Of a DNA stretch of 64,000 nt, positions 43,999 through 56,585 are shown piece after piece; the stretch's first letter is position 1, and each line of letters starts with the position of its first letter. The notes under the pieces were generated by a model. It did not search any database and was not told the DNA's origin. It saw only the letters and a program-made list of their open reading frames with translations. Position numbers and translations under genes: made by a program. The DNA lies in contig NZ_JPOE01000005.1 in assembly GCF_000733775.1 (NCBI RefSeq), positions 1,240,001-1,304,000 of the forward strand, in the 5' to 3' direction. The DNA is from Thiomonas sp. FB-Cd (GTDB lineage: Bacteria > Pseudomonadota > Gammaproteobacteria > Burkholderiales > Burkholderiaceae_C).

Positions 43999-44974
43999 CG
44001 TGGGAGGAAGGACGCGCCCCCAAAGGCTTGGCTTGTGCAGCTTCGAGTGCAAGGGGCTGTAGGCGCCCGAATTCTTGGGCCAGATAGGACTCGCCATGTT
44101 CCAGGACAAAGTAGCGGAATGCTTCGGCCGAGGGCGAAAGCATCTTTGCTGCGGTATTGACGACATGCCAGCGCCGAATCAGCGGCAGGCCTTCAACTTC
44201 GGGTACGCCGATCATGCCCGTGCGCAATTCCATCCCGATGCTGTGCAGCGACAGGAAGCTGATGCCCATGCCGGACATCACCGCCTGCTTGATGGTCTCG
44301 TTGCTGGCCAGCTCCATCTCGATGCGCACGTCGACGCGATGCTGGCGAAGGTACTCTTCCATGGCCGTGCGCGTTCCTGAGCCGCTTTCACGGATGATGA
44401 ATCCGTAGTTCGCCAGCGCCGCTGCTGTGGTGGGCGCACCGCCCATCAGGGGATGCTCAGGCGCGCACACGACGCCCAGTGGATGAGCTGCGAAAGGCTC
44501 CGCGCGTGTGTCGATCTCACGGGGTGGGCGACCCATGATGGCGAGGTCGAGATCATTGCCTTGCAACTGCGATACCAGCTGCTCACGGTTGCCGACCACG
44601 AGGCGAATCTCGATGTGGGGGTGCTCTTCGCGAAACAGCTTGAGCAGGCGCGGCACGAAATACTTCGCAGTGCTGACCATGCCGATCGTCAGGCGGCCCG
44701 TCTGCAGGCCACGAAAACGCGCGAGAGCATCCTCGGCGTCCTTGAGGGTGGCAAGCATGCGCCGGGCGTACAGCAAAAGGTATTCCCCGGTCATGGTCAG
44801 ACTGACCGATTTGCCGCTGCGTTCGAACAGCGGCAAGCCCACCTGCAGTTCCAGATCGCGAATCTGCATGGAAATGGCCGGGGGCGTGAGGTGTAGATCC
44901 TTGGCGGCCTTGCCAAAGTTGAGATGCCGCGCCGCGGCAACAAACACACGTAACTGGCGCAAGGTGATGTTCAT
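43913..44974 (-). CDS. cbbR: LysR-type regulator CbbR of the Calvin-cycle operon
   Basis: A 353-residue LysR regulator. The helix-turn-helix is residues 1-60 (NITLRQLRVFVAAARHLNFG, LHLTPPAISMQIRDLE). The effector domain has GRLTIGMVSTAKYFVPRLLKLF, LAIMGRPPR and FIIRESGSGTRTAMEEYL, as in CbbR. It is divergent from fbp and thus well placed to control the cbb operon. The C-terminus has about 35 extra Pro/Ala/Arg-rich residues that overlap the 3' end of rsmE. Start ATG 44974 gives MNITLRQL; 45001 would add nine residues. Confidence 0.94.
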   Translation of the reverse strand: MNITLRQLRVFVAAARHLNFGKAAKDLHLTPPAISMQIRDLELQVGLPLFERSGKSVSLTMTGEYLLLYARRMLATLKDAEDALARFRGLQTGRLTIGMVSTAKYFVPRLLKLFREEHPHIEIRLVVGNREQLVSQLQGNDLDLAIMGRPPREIDTRAEPFAAHPLGVVCAPEHPLMGGAPTTAAALANYGFIIRESGSGTRTAMEEYLRQHRVDVRIEMELASNETIKQAVMSGMGISFLSLHSIGMELRTGMIGVPEVEGLPLIRRWHVVNTAAKMLSPSAEAFRYFVLEHGESYLAQEFGRLQPLALEAAQAKPLGARPSSHVNLAAPAPHTPPEKPAAQSRRAARASRD

Positions 44975-45532
44975 CTTCAGAAATCCTGAACTTGCAATCA
45001 AGAAAAGATGAATTTACCTTAATTCCGCCATAGCTTATATTTACCCGCAAGAGAGTTGCACCTGAAACGGTGGCAATCCTCAAGGTGTATCGAGCGTCGC
45101 CTCTCCCGATCGGCAGTGGGGGCGCTTGCCAGTTGTGAACGGGCTCAAAGGGTAACCGATGAGCTTTTCCCGCAGCCGCAATGTTCTGTTCATGCGAGTC
45201 TCCGTTAATTCTGGTTGCGGGCTTTTTCAAGCGTCCTGACTGCGCCGCGGCTCAGGGTGTTTGAGAAAGCAGTCAGGAGCAGGCAAGGTTTTGCGCGCAA
45301 TGATGGCCAGCGAGGCGCGCCCTCAATGGCGCAGGTCTTCCGCGTCTGCCGGCCAGCACCCAACAATCGCGGGCAACGATCGACGAGACGATTGTCCCGA
45401 ACCCGACACGAGCCCGGGTCGCGTTTCTTTGGGCCCTGTGCGCCACGCACAGGGCCCAAAGGCCGGCGCGCCCTGAGTGCCTCAGCCCCCAGGCGGGGCT
45501 TGCCGTTCTGTTTTCGAACCTGGAGACTCATC
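44975..45532. promoter_or_regulatory. cbbR-fbp divergent control region
   Basis: A 558-base region. The cbbR-proximal part (about 45000-45046) is AT-rich, with two direct copies of TTTACC (45014-45019, 45041-45046) around TTAATTCCGCCATAGCTTAT. This is a plausible LysR-type target next to the cbbR start. The distal part has a strong hairpin (45427-45461), annotated separately. An open frame crosses the region into fbp but has no family support. Confidence 0.45.
45427..45461 (+). promoter_or_regulatory. Perfect 16-bp stem hairpin in the fbp leader
   Basis: CTTTGGGCCCTGTGCG (45427-45442), loop CCA, CGCACAGGGCCCAAAG (45446-45461). It is very stable on paper and lies 71 bases before the fbp start. 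No T-run follows on the plus strand. It could be an attenuator, an mRNA-stabilising structure or a dyad binding site. Confidence 0.6.
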
Positions 45533-46612
45533 ATGCAGCAAGGCCGCACCACCATTTCCAAATTTCTCATCGAACAACTCCGCGGCTCAGAAGACCAGTC
45601 GGACCTGGCCGCGCTGCTGGTCGATGTCACCGCCGCCGTCAAGGCCATTGCCTCGATGACGGCCAAAGGTGCGCTGGGTGGATTCCTCGGCTCGTTGGGC
45701 ACCGAGAACGTGCAGGGCGAAACCCAGAAGAAGCTGGACGTGCTTTCCAACGATGCGATGATCCAGGCCTGCGAATGGGGCGGATTGGTGGCGGGGATGG
45801 CATCCGAGGAAATGGACGATCCCTACACGCTGCCGAAGGAGTTTGAGCGCGGTCCTTACCTTCTCGTGTTTGATCCGCTCGACGGCTCGTCCAACATCGA
45901 CGTCAATGTGTCGGTGGGGACCATTTTCTCTGTCCTGCGCCATGGCAAGATCGGTGACCCCACCGTGGCGGATTACCTGCGTCCCGGCGTGGAACAAGTC
46001 GCTGCCGGCTATGCCATCTACGGTCCGTCGACCATGATGGTCCTGACCGTGGGCAAGGGAACGCATGGCTTTACGCTTGATCGTGAGATTGGCAATTTCA
46101 TTCTCACCCATCCCGACCTGCAGATTCCGGCCGACACTGCCGAATACGCGATCAACAGCAGCAACGAGCGATTCTGGGAGCCGCCGGTGCAGCGCTATGT
46201 GGCTGAATGCAAGGCCGGCAAGACTGGCGACCGCGGGCGCGATTTCAACACGCGCTGGATCGCCTCCATGGTCGCCGACGTGCACCGCATCCTCATGCGC
46301 GGAGGGATTTTCATGTACCCGAAGGATGCCAAGGATCCAAGCAAGCCAGGCCGCTTGCGCCTGATGTACGAGGCCAATCCCATTGCCTTCATCATCGAAC
46401 AGGCCGGAGGGGCTGCCTCCACTGGCCGTGGCCGCATTCTCACGGCGCAGCCAACGTCACTGCACCAACGCGTGCCGGTGATGTTGGGCTCGAGAAACGA
46501 GATTGAGCGACTGGAGCGCTACCACCGGGAATACGATAGCGGGGAAGACAAGCCCTTCGCCTCGCCGCTGTTCAAGGATCGTTCCCTATACAACGACGAC
46601 CTGCGGGCCTGA
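45533..46612 (+). CDS. fbp: Fructose-1,6-bisphosphatase, class I
   Basis: A 359-residue enzyme that hydrolyses fructose-1,6-bisphosphate (Calvin cycle/gluconeogenesis). The metal-binding motif [13 protein letters not shown] sits at about 113-125, and [11 protein letters not shown] precedes it. The C-terminal active site [21 protein letters not shown] is intact. ATG 45533 is preceded by TGGAG, and the upstream part of the open frame is not family-like. It is the first gene of the cbb operon. Confidence 0.96.
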   Translation: MQQGRTTISKFLIEQLRGSEDQSDLAALLVDVTAAVKAIASMTAKGALGGFLGSLGTENVQGETQKKLDVLSNDAMIQACEWGGLVAGMASEEMDDPYTLPKEFERGPYLLVFDPLDGSSNIDVNVSVGTIFSVLRHGKIGDPTVADYLRPGVEQVAAGYAIYGPSTMMVLTVGKGTHGFTLDREIGNFILTHPDLQIPADTAEYAINSSNERFWEPPVQRYVAECKAGKTGDRGRDFNTRWIASMVADVHRILMRGGIFMYPKDAKDPSKPGRLRLMYEANPIAFIIEQAGGAASTGRGRILTAQPTSLHQRVPVMLGSRNEIERLERYHREYDSGEDKPFASPLFKDRSLYNDDLRA

Positions 46613-46724
46613 GCCCTGCTGCGCGCTGGTATTGCCAGTACACGAGACATCGCGCATCCGCACGCTACGGTTGGCGGATGCTGCCTTCAGCTTTTCCGGA
46701 TTCTTCCCTTCGTACCTTCACGCC

Positions 46725-47600
46725 ATGTCAGCTAAACACCCCATCATCGCCATCACGGGCTCGTCGGGAGCCGGCACCACCACGGTGATGCGCAGTTTCC
46801 AGCACATCTTTCGACGCGAAAAGCTTACCGCGCAGATTATCGAGGGTGACTCCTTCCACAAGTACAACCGCACGGAAATGCGGGAGGAAATGAAAAAGCA
46901 GGAGCTTGCGGGCAACCGCAATTTCAGCCACTTCGGGCCGGAGGCCAACCTGCTGGGTGAATTGGAGGATCTCTTCAAGGCCTATGGCGCCACAGGGGGC
47001 GGCAAGGTGCGCAAATACATTCACGACGCTGGCGAAGCGGCCGAGTTTGGTGTCGAACCCGGTAATTTCACGTCGTGGAAGGACATTACCGCAAGTTCCG
47101 ATCTCATGTTCTACGAAGGCCTCCACGGGGGCTATGCCGACGAGGCGATCAACGTTGCCAAGCAGGTCGATCTTCTGGTGGGCGTGGTGCCCATCATCAA
47201 CCTGGAGTGGATCCAGAAGCTGCACCGCGACCAAGTCCAGCGTGGCTACTCGCAGGAGGCCGTCATGGACACGATCCTGCGCCGCATGCCCGACTATGTG
47301 CACCACATCGCGCCGCAGTTTTCGCGCACGCATGTGAACTTTCAGCGGGTTCCGACCGTGGACACGTCCAATCCGTTCATCGCCAAGGACATCCCAAGCC
47401 TGGATGAAAGCATGGTCGTGATCCGATTTGCCGACCCGCATGGCATTGATTTCCCCTACCTCATCTCCATGCTGCACGATTCATGGATGACGCGGCCCAA
47501 TACGCTCGTGGTGCCCGGTGGCAAGATGGGATTGGCGATGCAACTCATCTTTACCCCCATGATCCTGCGGCTGATGGACATCAAGCGCCGCGCCGGCTGA
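46725..47600 (+). CDS. prk: Phosphoribulokinase
   Basis: A 291-residue kinase that makes ribulose-1,5-bisphosphate, diagnostic of the Calvin cycle. The P-loop is [15 protein letters not shown] (about 9-23); [15 protein letters not shown] and [12 protein letters not shown] follow, typical of the proteobacterial octameric PRK. It is the second gene of the operon. No RuBisCO gene is in the window, so RuBisCO must be encoded elsewhere for the cycle to work (inference). Confidence 0.96.
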   Translation: MSAKHPIIAITGSSGAGTTTVMRSFQHIFRREKLTAQIIEGDSFHKYNRTEMREEMKKQELAGNRNFSHFGPEANLLGELEDLFKAYGATGGGKVRKYIHDAGEAAEFGVEPGNFTSWKDITASSDLMFYEGLHGGYADEAINVAKQVDLLVGVVPIINLEWIQKLHRDQVQRGYSQEAVMDTILRRMPDYVHHIAPQFSRTHVNFQRVPTVDTSNPFIAKDIPSLDESMVVIRFADPHGIDFPYLISMLHDSWMTRPNTLVVPGGKMGLAMQLIFTPMILRLMDIKRRAG

Positions 47601-47638
47601 CACCGCTTTGTCGTCCCCCAATTCGCGAGAATGAACTC

Positions 47639-49732
47639 ATGAACGCGCACAACGCACTTTTCCCCGTCATTGATCCCACGCAACGTCGCCGTCTGGCCAA
47701 CGCCATACGCTTTCTGGCCATCGACGGAGTGGAGGCTGCCAAATCCGGTCACCCCGGCGCGCCCATGGGCATGGCCGATATTGCCGAGGTCCTGTGGCGA
47801 AACCACATGCACCACAATCCGGCAAACCCGCACTGGGTCGACCGCGATCGTTTCGTGTTGTCGAACGGCCATGGCTCGATGCTGATCTACGCCTTGCTGC
47901 ATCTCACGGGCTATGACCTGCCCATCGAGGAGCTCAAACGCTTCCGCCAGTTGCACAGCAAGACCCCGGGTCATCCCGAGGTGGGGTACACGCCGGGGGT
48001 GGAGACCACGACCGGCCCGCTCGGTCAGGGGCTCGCCAATGCCGTGGGCATGGCGTTTGCCGAACAGATGCTGGCGCGCAGATTCAATCAGCCAGGCCAC
48101 ACCATCGTGAACCACCACACCTATGTTTTTGTGGGCGACGGTTGTCTGATGGAAGGGATCAGCCACGAGGCCTGCTCCCTGGCGGGTACGCTCAAGCTCA
48201 ACAAGCTCATCGCCTATTACGACGACAATGGCATTTCCATTGACGGGCATGTCGAGCACTGGTTTACCGACAATACCAAGCTGCGCTTCCAGTCCTACGG
48301 CTGGAACGTCATCGGCCCAATCGACGGCCATGATGCGCAGGCCGTGGAGCAAGCGACCGTGGAGGCGAAGACAAGCGCTGACAAGCCCACGCTCATCATC
48401 TGCCAGACCACGATCGGGTGGGGCTCGCCTCACAAGGCCGGGACCCACGACGTGCATGGGTCGGCTTTGGGCCCTGCAGAGGCGCAGGCCACGCGTGATG
48501 CGCTGGGGTGGACATATGGGCCATTCGAGATTCCGCAAGACATCTACGACGCGTGGGATGCGCGCGGCCATGGCAGCAAGCTGGAGGCCGACTGGAACGA
48601 CCGATTCGCCGCTTACGCAAAGGCGCACCCCGGGCTCGCCGCCGAGTTCACGCGCCGCATGAGCGGCGATCTTCCCGCCGACTGGGCGCACACCGTTCAA
48701 GCCCTCTACGCGTCAGCGCGTGGCGTGACGGCTTCCACCGCGACGCGCAAGGCGTCGCAGATCGCGCTGGAAACCCTCGTCCCCGCCTTGCCAGGGATGT
48801 TTGGCGGTTCAGCGGACCTCACGGGATCCAACCTCACGGCGGTGAAGGGGTCCAAGCCGTGGGCCGGTGCGAAGGATGGCGAGCCGGTGAACTACCTTTC
48901 CTATGGCGTGCGTGAATTCGGCATGGCCGCCATGATGAGCGGTATGTCACTGCACGGCGGCTTCCTGCCCTATGGTGGGACCTTTTTGATGTTTTCCGAT
49001 TACTCGCGCAATGCAGTGCGCATGAGCGCGCTGATGAAACAGCGCGTGGTGCACGTCTTCTCGCACGACTCGATTGGCCTTGGCGAGGACGGCCCCACGC
49101 ACCAGGCCATTGAGCAAGCGCCGAGTTTGCGGCTGATCCCCAATCTGGATGTCTGGCGCCCGGCTGACGTGCTGGAAACGGCAGTCGCCTGGAAATGCGC
49201 GGTCGAGCGCAAAACCGGTCCGAGCGCCCTGCTCCTGTCGCGTCAGAATCTGGTGGCGTCGCAGCATCCCGAGGGCGCCGAGGCCCACATCGCGCGCGGC
49301 GCTTACGTGCTGTCGGAGGCGGCTGGCGGCCAGCCGCAGGTGGTGTTGATTGGCACCGGATCCGAAGTCGAAATCGCGCTAAAGGCCCAAAAACTGTTGG
49401 CCGAGGCCGGCGTGGCTGCGCGTGTTGTCTCCATGCCCTGCACCAATGCGTTTGACCGGCAGGACGAGGCCTTCCGCAATACCGTGCTGCCCCTGTATGT
49501 GCCACGCGTGGCGGTCGAAGCCGCGCAGCCCGATTTCTGGCGTAAGTACGTGGGATTGTCGGGTGGCGTCGTCGGTATTGCGGCGTTCGGGGAATCGGCG
49601 CCCGCGGTTGATCTCTACAAGCATTTCAAGATCACCCCCGAGCATACGGCCGAGGTCGCTCAGGCCGTGTTGCGCATGCATGTCTCGCGTCACGAATCCG
49701 AGGACAGCAACGTCGTGCGTTCGATGAATTAA
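47639..49732 (+). CDS. tkt: Transketolase
   Basis: A 697-residue thiamine-diphosphate enzyme. Landmarks are [20 protein letters not shown] near residue 33 and [19 protein letters not shown]. The ThDP/Mg motif is [20 protein letters not shown] ... [11 protein letters not shown], and the pyrimidine-domain text [15 protein letters not shown] also fits. ATG 47639 is in frame with the family N-terminus; the nearby ATG 47631 is out of frame. It is the third gene of the cbb operon. Confidence 0.96.
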   Translation: MNAHNALFPVIDPTQRRRLANAIRFLAIDGVEAAKSGHPGAPMGMADIAEVLWRNHMHHNPANPHWVDRDRFVLSNGHGSMLIYALLHLTGYDLPIEELKRFRQLHSKTPGHPEVGYTPGVETTTGPLGQGLANAVGMAFAEQMLARRFNQPGHTIVNHHTYVFVGDGCLMEGISHEACSLAGTLKLNKLIAYYDDNGISIDGHVEHWFTDNTKLRFQSYGWNVIGPIDGHDAQAVEQATVEAKTSADKPTLIICQTTIGWGSPHKAGTHDVHGSALGPAEAQATRDALGWTYGPFEIPQDIYDAWDARGHGSKLEADWNDRFAAYAKAHPGLAAEFTRRMSGDLPADWAHTVQALYASARGVTASTATRKASQIALETLVPALPGMFGGSADLTGSNLTAVKGSKPWAGAKDGEPVNYLSYGVREFGMAAMMSGMSLHGGFLPYGGTFLMFSDYSRNAVRMSALMKQRVVHVFSHDSIGLGEDGPTHQAIEQAPSLRLIPNLDVWRPADVLETAVAWKCAVERKTGPSALLLSRQNLVASQHPEGAEAHIARGAYVLSEAAGGQPQVVLIGTGSEVEIALKAQKLLAEAGVAARVVSMPCTNAFDRQDEAFRNTVLPLYVPRVAVEAAQPDFWRKYVGLSGGVVGIAAFGESAPAVDLYKHFKITPEHTAEVAQAVLRMHVSRHESEDSNVVRSMN

Positions 49733-49740
49733 GACCTGGA

Positions 49741-51544
<1,804 letters not shown>

Positions 51545-51626
51545 TCCTGCTGAACAGTCGCGTACCACGCTTGCTGCGCGTTGCCGTGCGCGCGTTCAGC
51601 AGTCTGCCTGAATTGAAAAGAGTTCC

Positions 51627-52832
51627 ATGCATATCCTGACCTTCGAAGAAGTCTGCAAGCGCGGGTTCGCGCAGGACAAGCGCGTCTTCATACGCGCGGA
51701 TCTGAACGTACCGCTCAGCGCCACAGGTGAAATTACCGAGGACACGCGGGTGCGGGCCTCGGTGCCGGCCATTCAGATGGCGCTCCATGCCGGCGCCGCC
51801 GTCATGGTCACGTCGCACCTCGGGCGGCCCACCGAGGGTGAATTCAAGCCCGAAGATTCGCTCGCGCCGGTGGCGCGCCGCTTGTCCGAGTTGCTTGGAC
51901 GCCCGGTGCCGCTGGTGAGCAATTGGGTGGATGGTGGCTTTCAGGTGTATCCCGGCGACGTCGTGTTGCTTGAAAACTGCAGGCTCAACAAGGGCGAGAA
52001 GAAGAACGATGATGCGCTTGCGCAGAAGATGGCCAAGCTTTGTGACATCTTCGTGCACGATGCCTTCGGCACTGCGCATCGTGCCGAGGCCAGCACATAC
52101 GGGATCGCGAAATATGCGCCCATTGCCTGCGCAGGTCCGCTTCTGGCCGCTGAGATCGATGCCATCAATCGCGCGCTGGCCAATCCTGCGCGCCCGCTGA
52201 TGGCCATCGTCGCCGGCTCCAAGGTGTCGACCAAGCTCACCATCCTGCAGAGCCTGGCTGACAAGGTCGACGGTCTGATCGTCGGCGGCGGCATCGCCAA
52301 CACGTTCATGCTCGCTTGTGGCCTGCCTATCGGCAAGAGCCTGGCCGAGCCTGACTTGCTGGACGAGGCCCGTCAGGTCATCGAGAAGATGAAGGCGCGC
52401 GGCGCCGAAGTGCCGATTCCTGAGGACGTTGTCGTGGCCAAGCAGTTCAGCGCCACCGCGGAAGCCACCGTGAAAGCGGCCCACGACGTGGCTGCCGATG
52501 ACCTGATCTTGGATATCGGCCCCAAGACCGCCGCCAAACTGGCCCACAAGCTCACGGCTGCGGGCACCATCGTCTGGAACGGTCCGGTGGGTGTGTTTGA
52601 GTTTGATGCATTCTCCAACGGTACCAAAACGCTGGCCCAGGCTGTCGCGACGAGCAAGGGCTTTTCCATCGCCGGCGGCGGCGATACGTTGGCCGCGATT
52701 GCCAAGTACGACATTGCCGACAAAATCGGCTACATCTCCACCGGAGGCGGCGCGTTCCTGGAAGTTCTGGAAGGCAAGACACTGCCCGCCTTCGAGATCC
52801 TTCAGCAGCGCTCGCGCATGCCCCTGTCCTGA
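51627..52832 (+). CDS. pgk: Phosphoglycerate kinase
   Basis: A 401-residue kinase. Residues near the N-terminus include [13 protein letters not shown] and [14 protein letters not shown]. The hinge and nucleotide regions are visible in [33 protein letters not shown] and [15 protein letters not shown]. It is the sixth gene of the cbb operon, and its length is normal for the family. Confidence 0.97.
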   Translation: MHILTFEEVCKRGFAQDKRVFIRADLNVPLSATGEITEDTRVRASVPAIQMALHAGAAVMVTSHLGRPTEGEFKPEDSLAPVARRLSELLGRPVPLVSNWVDGGFQVYPGDVVLLENCRLNKGEKKNDDALAQKMAKLCDIFVHDAFGTAHRAEASTYGIAKYAPIACAGPLLAAEIDAINRALANPARPLMAIVAGSKVSTKLTILQSLADKVDGLIVGGGIANTFMLACGLPIGKSLAEPDLLDEARQVIEKMKARGAEVPIPEDVVVAKQFSATAEATVKAAHDVAADDLILDIGPKTAAKLAHKLTAAGTIVWNGPVGVFEFDAFSNGTKTLAQAVATSKGFSIAGGGDTLAAIAKYDIADKIGYISTGGGAFLEVLEGKTLPAFEILQQRSRMPLS

Positions 52833-52864
52833 TTCACGCTACCCATCCGAACCGGAGTTCCACC

Positions 52865-53929
52865 ATGGCCCTCATTTCCCTGCGTCAACTGCTCGACCAC
52901 GCGGCCGAGCACAGCTACGGCGTCCCTGCCTTCAACGTCAACAACCTCGAGCAGATGCGCGCCATCATGGAAGCCGCTGCCGAGACCGACTCGCCGGTGA
53001 TCGTCCAGGCTTCCGCTGGCGCACGCAAGTACGCCGGCGCCCCCTTTCTGCGCCACCTCATCCTGGCCGCGATCGAGGAGTTTCCCGATATTCCCGTGTG
53101 CATGCATCAGGATCACGGAACCAGCCCGGCCGTGTGCCAACGCTCGATCCAGCTCGGCTTTTCTTCCGTGATGATGGATGGTTCGCTGGGCGAAGACGGG
53201 AAAACGCCGACGAGCTATGAATACAACATCGACGTCACGCGCCGCACGGTCGAAATGGCGCACGCCTGTGGCGTGTCCGTCGAAGGCGAGCTCGGCTGCC
53301 TTGGCTCGCTGGAAACGGGAACCGCTGGTGAGGAGGATGGCATCGGCGCCGAAGGTGTGCTCGATCACAGCCAGCTGCTGACCGACCCCGAGGAGGCGGC
53401 CGACTTCGTCAAGAAGACCCGCGTGGATGCGCTGGCCATCGCGATTGGCACCAGTCATGGGGCATACAAGTTCACCCGCCCGCCCACTGGTGACATTCTG
53501 GCGATTGGCCGCATCAAGGAAATTCACGCGCGCATTCCCAACACCCATCTGGTGATGCATGGCTCATCCTCCGTGCCGCAGGAATGGCTCAAGGTCATCA
53601 ACACTTTCGGCGGCGACATGGGCGAGACGTATGGCGTGCCCGTCGAAGAGATCGTCGAGGGCATCAAACACGGCGTGCGCAAGGTCAATATCGACACCGA
53701 TCTGCGCATGGCATCGACCGGGGCTACGCGCCAGTTCCTGGCCCAGCATCCCAAGGAGTTCGATCCCCGCAAATTCCTGATTGCCTCGACCAAGGCCATG
53801 AAGGACATCTGCAAGGCGCGTTATGAAGCCTTCGGCACGGCAGGCAACGCCTCGAAAATCAAGCCACTGAGCCTGGAAGCCATGGTCAAGCGCTACGACA
53901 AGGGCGAGCTCGACCCCAAGGTGAAATAA
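52865..53929 (+). CDS. fba: Fructose-bisphosphate aldolase, class II (Calvin subtype)
   Basis: A 354-residue zinc aldolase. [10 protein letters not shown] (about 79-88) holds the catalytic Asp and zinc-ligand His. Another His region is [11 protein letters not shown], and [15 protein letters not shown] is near the C-terminus. The long form with GASSVP-like [14 protein letters not shown] is the CbbA subtype. It also serves sedoheptulose-bisphosphate formation in the Calvin cycle. It is the last of the core cbb genes, and a hairpin follows 24 bases after the stop. Confidence 0.96.
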   Translation: MALISLRQLLDHAAEHSYGVPAFNVNNLEQMRAIMEAAAETDSPVIVQASAGARKYAGAPFLRHLILAAIEEFPDIPVCMHQDHGTSPAVCQRSIQLGFSSVMMDGSLGEDGKTPTSYEYNIDVTRRTVEMAHACGVSVEGELGCLGSLETGTAGEEDGIGAEGVLDHSQLLTDPEEAADFVKKTRVDALAIAIGTSHGAYKFTRPPTGDILAIGRIKEIHARIPNTHLVMHGSSSVPQEWLKVINTFGGDMGETYGVPVEEIVEGIKHGVRKVNIDTDLRMASTGATRQFLAQHPKEFDPRKFLIASTKAMKDICKARYEAFGTAGNASKIKPLSLEAMVKRYDKGELDPKVK

Positions 53930-53953
53930 GCTCGTAGCACCGCGTCAGCGGAT

Positions 53954-53974
53954 CCCGGCGGCACCCCCGCCGGG
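53954..53974 (+). terminator. Hairpin after fba
   Basis: Stem CCCGGCGG (53954-53961) / CCGCCGGG (53967-53974), loop of five bases, then TCTTCA. The T-run is weak, so termination may be partial and transcription may continue into the redoxin and cbbY genes. Confidence 0.45.
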
Positions 53975-54031
53975 TCTTCACACGTGGGCCCGTCAAGACG
54001 GCGCTCCGTCACCTGCCAAGACGAGAAATGC

Positions 54032-54589
54032 ATGGCTGCAACTGCCGATCCTTTGCAGCGCGGGTTTGCCGCGCCCGACTTCGCGCTTCCCGGCATCGAT
54101 GGCCGAACCTGGAGCGTAAACGAGCTGCGGGGCCCAAAGGGCCTGCTTGTGATGTTCATCTGCAACCACTGTCCTTACGTGAAGGCCGTGGCGGCGCGCA
54201 TCAAACGCGATACCGATGCGCTGCGCGCACGGGGCGTGCACGCGGTGGCCATCAACAGTAACGACACCATTGCATACCCCGAGGACTCGTTCGACAACAT
54301 GAAGCTGTTCGCCGCCCAGCATGGCTTTGGCTTTCCGTATTTGTTCGACGAAACACAGGGCGTGGCACGCGCTTTTGGTGCAGTGTGTACTCCGGATTTT
54401 TTTGGGTTCAACGCCGATCTCAAACTGGAGTACCGAGGGCAGCTGGATGCCTCGCGCAGGCAGACCGCTGCGCCCGATGCGCGGCGCGATCTGTTTGAGG
54501 CGATGAAGTTGATCGCTGCGACCGGGCATGGGCCCGAGGAGCAGTACCCCAGCATCGGCTGTTCCATTAAGTGGAAGGAGGCAGGCTGA
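54032..54589 (+). CDS. Thioredoxin-fold redoxin (AhpC/TSA-like)
   Basis: A 185-residue soluble protein with the thioredoxin/peroxiredoxin fold. GFAAPDFALPGIDG opens the fold. The active site is LLVMFICNHCPYVKAV with C44-N-H-C47, followed by VHAVAINSNDTIAYPEDSFDNM and GVARAFGAVCTPDFFGF. No export signal is seen. Related proteins commonly carry this NHCPYV site and their partners are unknown. The cbbY-like gene follows with no gap (TGA then ATG). Confidence 0.85.
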   Translation: MAATADPLQRGFAAPDFALPGIDGRTWSVNELRGPKGLLVMFICNHCPYVKAVAARIKRDTDALRARGVHAVAINSNDTIAYPEDSFDNMKLFAAQHGFGFPYLFDETQGVARAFGAVCTPDFFGFNADLKLEYRGQLDASRRQTAAPDARRDLFEAMKLIAATGHGPEEQYPSIGCSIKWKEAG

Positions 54590-55366
54590 ATGGGCATGAA
54601 ATGCAAGCGCCAGGCGCTGATCTTTGACGTCGACGGCACCTTGGCCGAGACGGAGCGTGACGGTCACCGGGTCGCCTTCAATCAGGCCTTCGCGGAAGCG
54701 GGGCTGCAATGGCACTGGGACGTGACGACCTATGGACGGCTGCTCGCGATCACCGGTGGCAAGGAGCGCATGCTGCACTACTGGCAGAGCATCGATCCAC
54801 AGGGCGCCCGGCATCCGCAGGCGATCACGACGGTGGCCGAATTGCACCGCCGCAAGACTGCACACTATGTGCGCCTTGTCGGCGAGGGCGCCATCCGTCT
54901 GCGCCCCGGCGTTCGCCGCCTCCTCAACGAAGCTCGCGGTGCCGGCCTGCGGCTGGCCATTGCCACGACGACCACGCCGGAGAACGTCGAGGCCTTGCTC
55001 GGCGCGACCCTGGGCAGGGATGCGTCGTCGCTATTTGAGGTCATTGGCGCTGGCGATATCGTCCCCCGCAAGAAGCCGGACCCAGCCATCTACAACTGGG
55101 TTCTGGAGCAAATGCACCTTGAGCCAGGTCAATGCCTGGCCTTCGAAGACTCGCGCAATGGCTGGCTGGCGGCACGCGGGGCAGGTTTGGACACGATTGT
55201 GACCACGGGCGCATACACGGCAGAGGAGTCCTTTGAAGGGGCGCTGGCGCATTTGGATGGGTTGGGTGAGCCCGGGGAGCCCGCGACCGGGCATGCGCAC
55301 GAGGCAGCGTGGAGCGGCGTGGTCGATCTTGATGCGTTGGGCGCCTGGGTCCAAACCCGGGCCTGA
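54590..55366 (+). CDS. cbbY: CbbY-type HAD-superfamily phosphatase
   Basis: A 258-residue HAD hydrolase. Its motifs are LIFDVDGTLAETERDGHRVAF (Asp13, Asp15; the ETERDGHR text is typical of CbbY), ATTTTPENVEALL, VPRKKPDPAIYNWVL and AFEDSRNGWLAARGAGL. Studied CbbY enzymes remove xylulose-1,5-bisphosphate, an inhibitor of RuBisCO. Its position at the end of the cbb gene string agrees with that. It is translationally joined to the redoxin gene. Confidence 0.9.
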   Translation: MGMKCKRQALIFDVDGTLAETERDGHRVAFNQAFAEAGLQWHWDVTTYGRLLAITGGKERMLHYWQSIDPQGARHPQAITTVAELHRRKTAHYVRLVGEGAIRLRPGVRRLLNEARGAGLRLAIATTTTPENVEALLGATLGRDASSLFEVIGAGDIVPRKKPDPAIYNWVLEQMHLEPGQCLAFEDSRNGWLAARGAGLDTIVTTGAYTAEESFEGALAHLDGLGEPGEPATGHAHEAAWSGVVDLDALGAWVQTRA

Positions 55367-55457
55367 CGGCCAGCGTAGCCTCGCCGAGGGGAGTGGTGCG
55401 TCATGCGGCGGCTGGAGCGCGCGTGGGCAGCACCCGCTGCAGCCCCGTCGAATTGAT

Positions 55458-55480
55458 CCGCCGGCAGGCCTAGCCGGCGG
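55458..55480. terminator. Hairpin between convergent cbbY and holA
   Basis: Stem CCGCCGGC (55458-55465) / GCCGGCGG (55473-55480), 7-base loop. It reaches into the last codons of holA. There is no T-run on either strand, so it is only a possible bidirectional terminator. Confidence 0.3.
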
Positions 55481-56561
55481 CCAAAAGCACCAGGCGGGCG
55501 CCCGGTGCGCTGCCAGCCGGCAGCGCACAAACGGCCTGGGCCATGGCGAGAGCGAGGTGTCGCACGGCAGACCACGGCTCGTGCGGGATGCCCGGCGGGC
55601 GTAGACCCTTGATGGCCCGGTCGCAATCAGCGGCGCGCAGCAAAAGCCCCTCCACGAGCGGAAGGCTGAGCCTTGGCACTGCTCTTTGAAGAAGCTTTTC
55701 CTTGGGTCCCCAGATCCGGTTGCTGCGGGTTAAGCTGGCGAAGGGCTGGCCGGCGTCCAGTCCTTGCCTAACGCGCAGCCAGGCACGAATCTCTTCCGTG
55801 AGCGTCCAGTGCGCCAATACGGGGGCAACGCCCTCGCCCTGCAGTCCGTCAAGCATGCGGCCAAGACGCGCGAGATCGCCAGCGAGAATGGCCTCGCCGA
55901 GCCGGAAAACGCTGTAACGGGCTGCACCCTGGACCAGGTCCTCAATCTGCTCGACGTCAAGCTCCCCTGGCTGGAGCAGCAAGGCAAGCTTTTCCACTTC
56001 CTGGTGCGCGGCCAGAAGATTGCCCTCGGTGCGCGCAACGAGCAGATCCAAGCAGGCCTGACCACGGTCCCCTGCAGGAATGAGCAGGCCATGACGAGCC
56101 AGGCGAGCGCGCATCCACCCGGCGAGTTGATCCGGCTCGATGGTGTCCACGCGGGCCACCGTGCCCAGATCCACGAGGCGCGCAAACCAGTCGGCTTTCT
56201 GCGTCGCAGCGTCCAGACGGGGCAGCACCACGAGCAGCAGCACGTCGCTGGAAAGCTGCTGGGCCAAGTCAATGAGTGTCAGGGCGCCCTCGCGTCCTGG
56301 TTTGCCCGAGGGTATGCGTACCTCGACGACCTTGCGCTCGCCAAATAAACTGAGCTCCCGGCTCTGCGCCAGCAGCAAATCCCAGTCAAAGCCACGTTCG
56401 GCAACATGGCTCTCCCGCGTCCTGAAGCCAGCCGAATGGGCGGCGCTGCGGATCGCGTCTACTGCTTCGTTGACCAGGAGGAGCTCATCGCCGAAGACCG
56501 TGTATGGGCCGTGCAGCCCGCCCCCAAGGCGTGACGTGAGTTGGTCGGCGCGTATCAGCAT
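55470..56561 (-). CDS. holA: DNA polymerase III delta subunit
   Basis: A 363-residue clamp-loader subunit. The family start LTSRLGGGLHGPYTVFGDELLLVNEAVDAIR is visible, as are SLFGERKVVEVRIPSGKPG, ARLARHGLLIP and the domain-III segment FRLGEAILAGDLARLGRMLDGL. Length is typical (about 340-360). It follows lptE on the same strand 24 bases downstream, the standard leuS-lptE-holA order. Confidence 0.93.
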   Translation of the reverse strand: MLIRADQLTSRLGGGLHGPYTVFGDELLLVNEAVDAIRSAAHSAGFRTRESHVAERGFDWDLLLAQSRELSLFGERKVVEVRIPSGKPGREGALTLIDLAQQLSSDVLLLVVLPRLDAATQKADWFARLVDLGTVARVDTIEPDQLAGWMRARLARHGLLIPAGDRGQACLDLLVARTEGNLLAAHQEVEKLALLLQPGELDVEQIEDLVQGAARYSVFRLGEAILAGDLARLGRMLDGLQGEGVAPVLAHWTLTEEIRAWLRVRQGLDAGQPFASLTRSNRIWGPKEKLLQRAVPRLSLPLVEGLLLRAADCDRAIKGLRPPGIPHEPWSAVRHLALAMAQAVCALPAGSAPGARLVLLAAG

Positions 56562-56585
56562 CGGATCGGATTCATCTCGGTGTGG

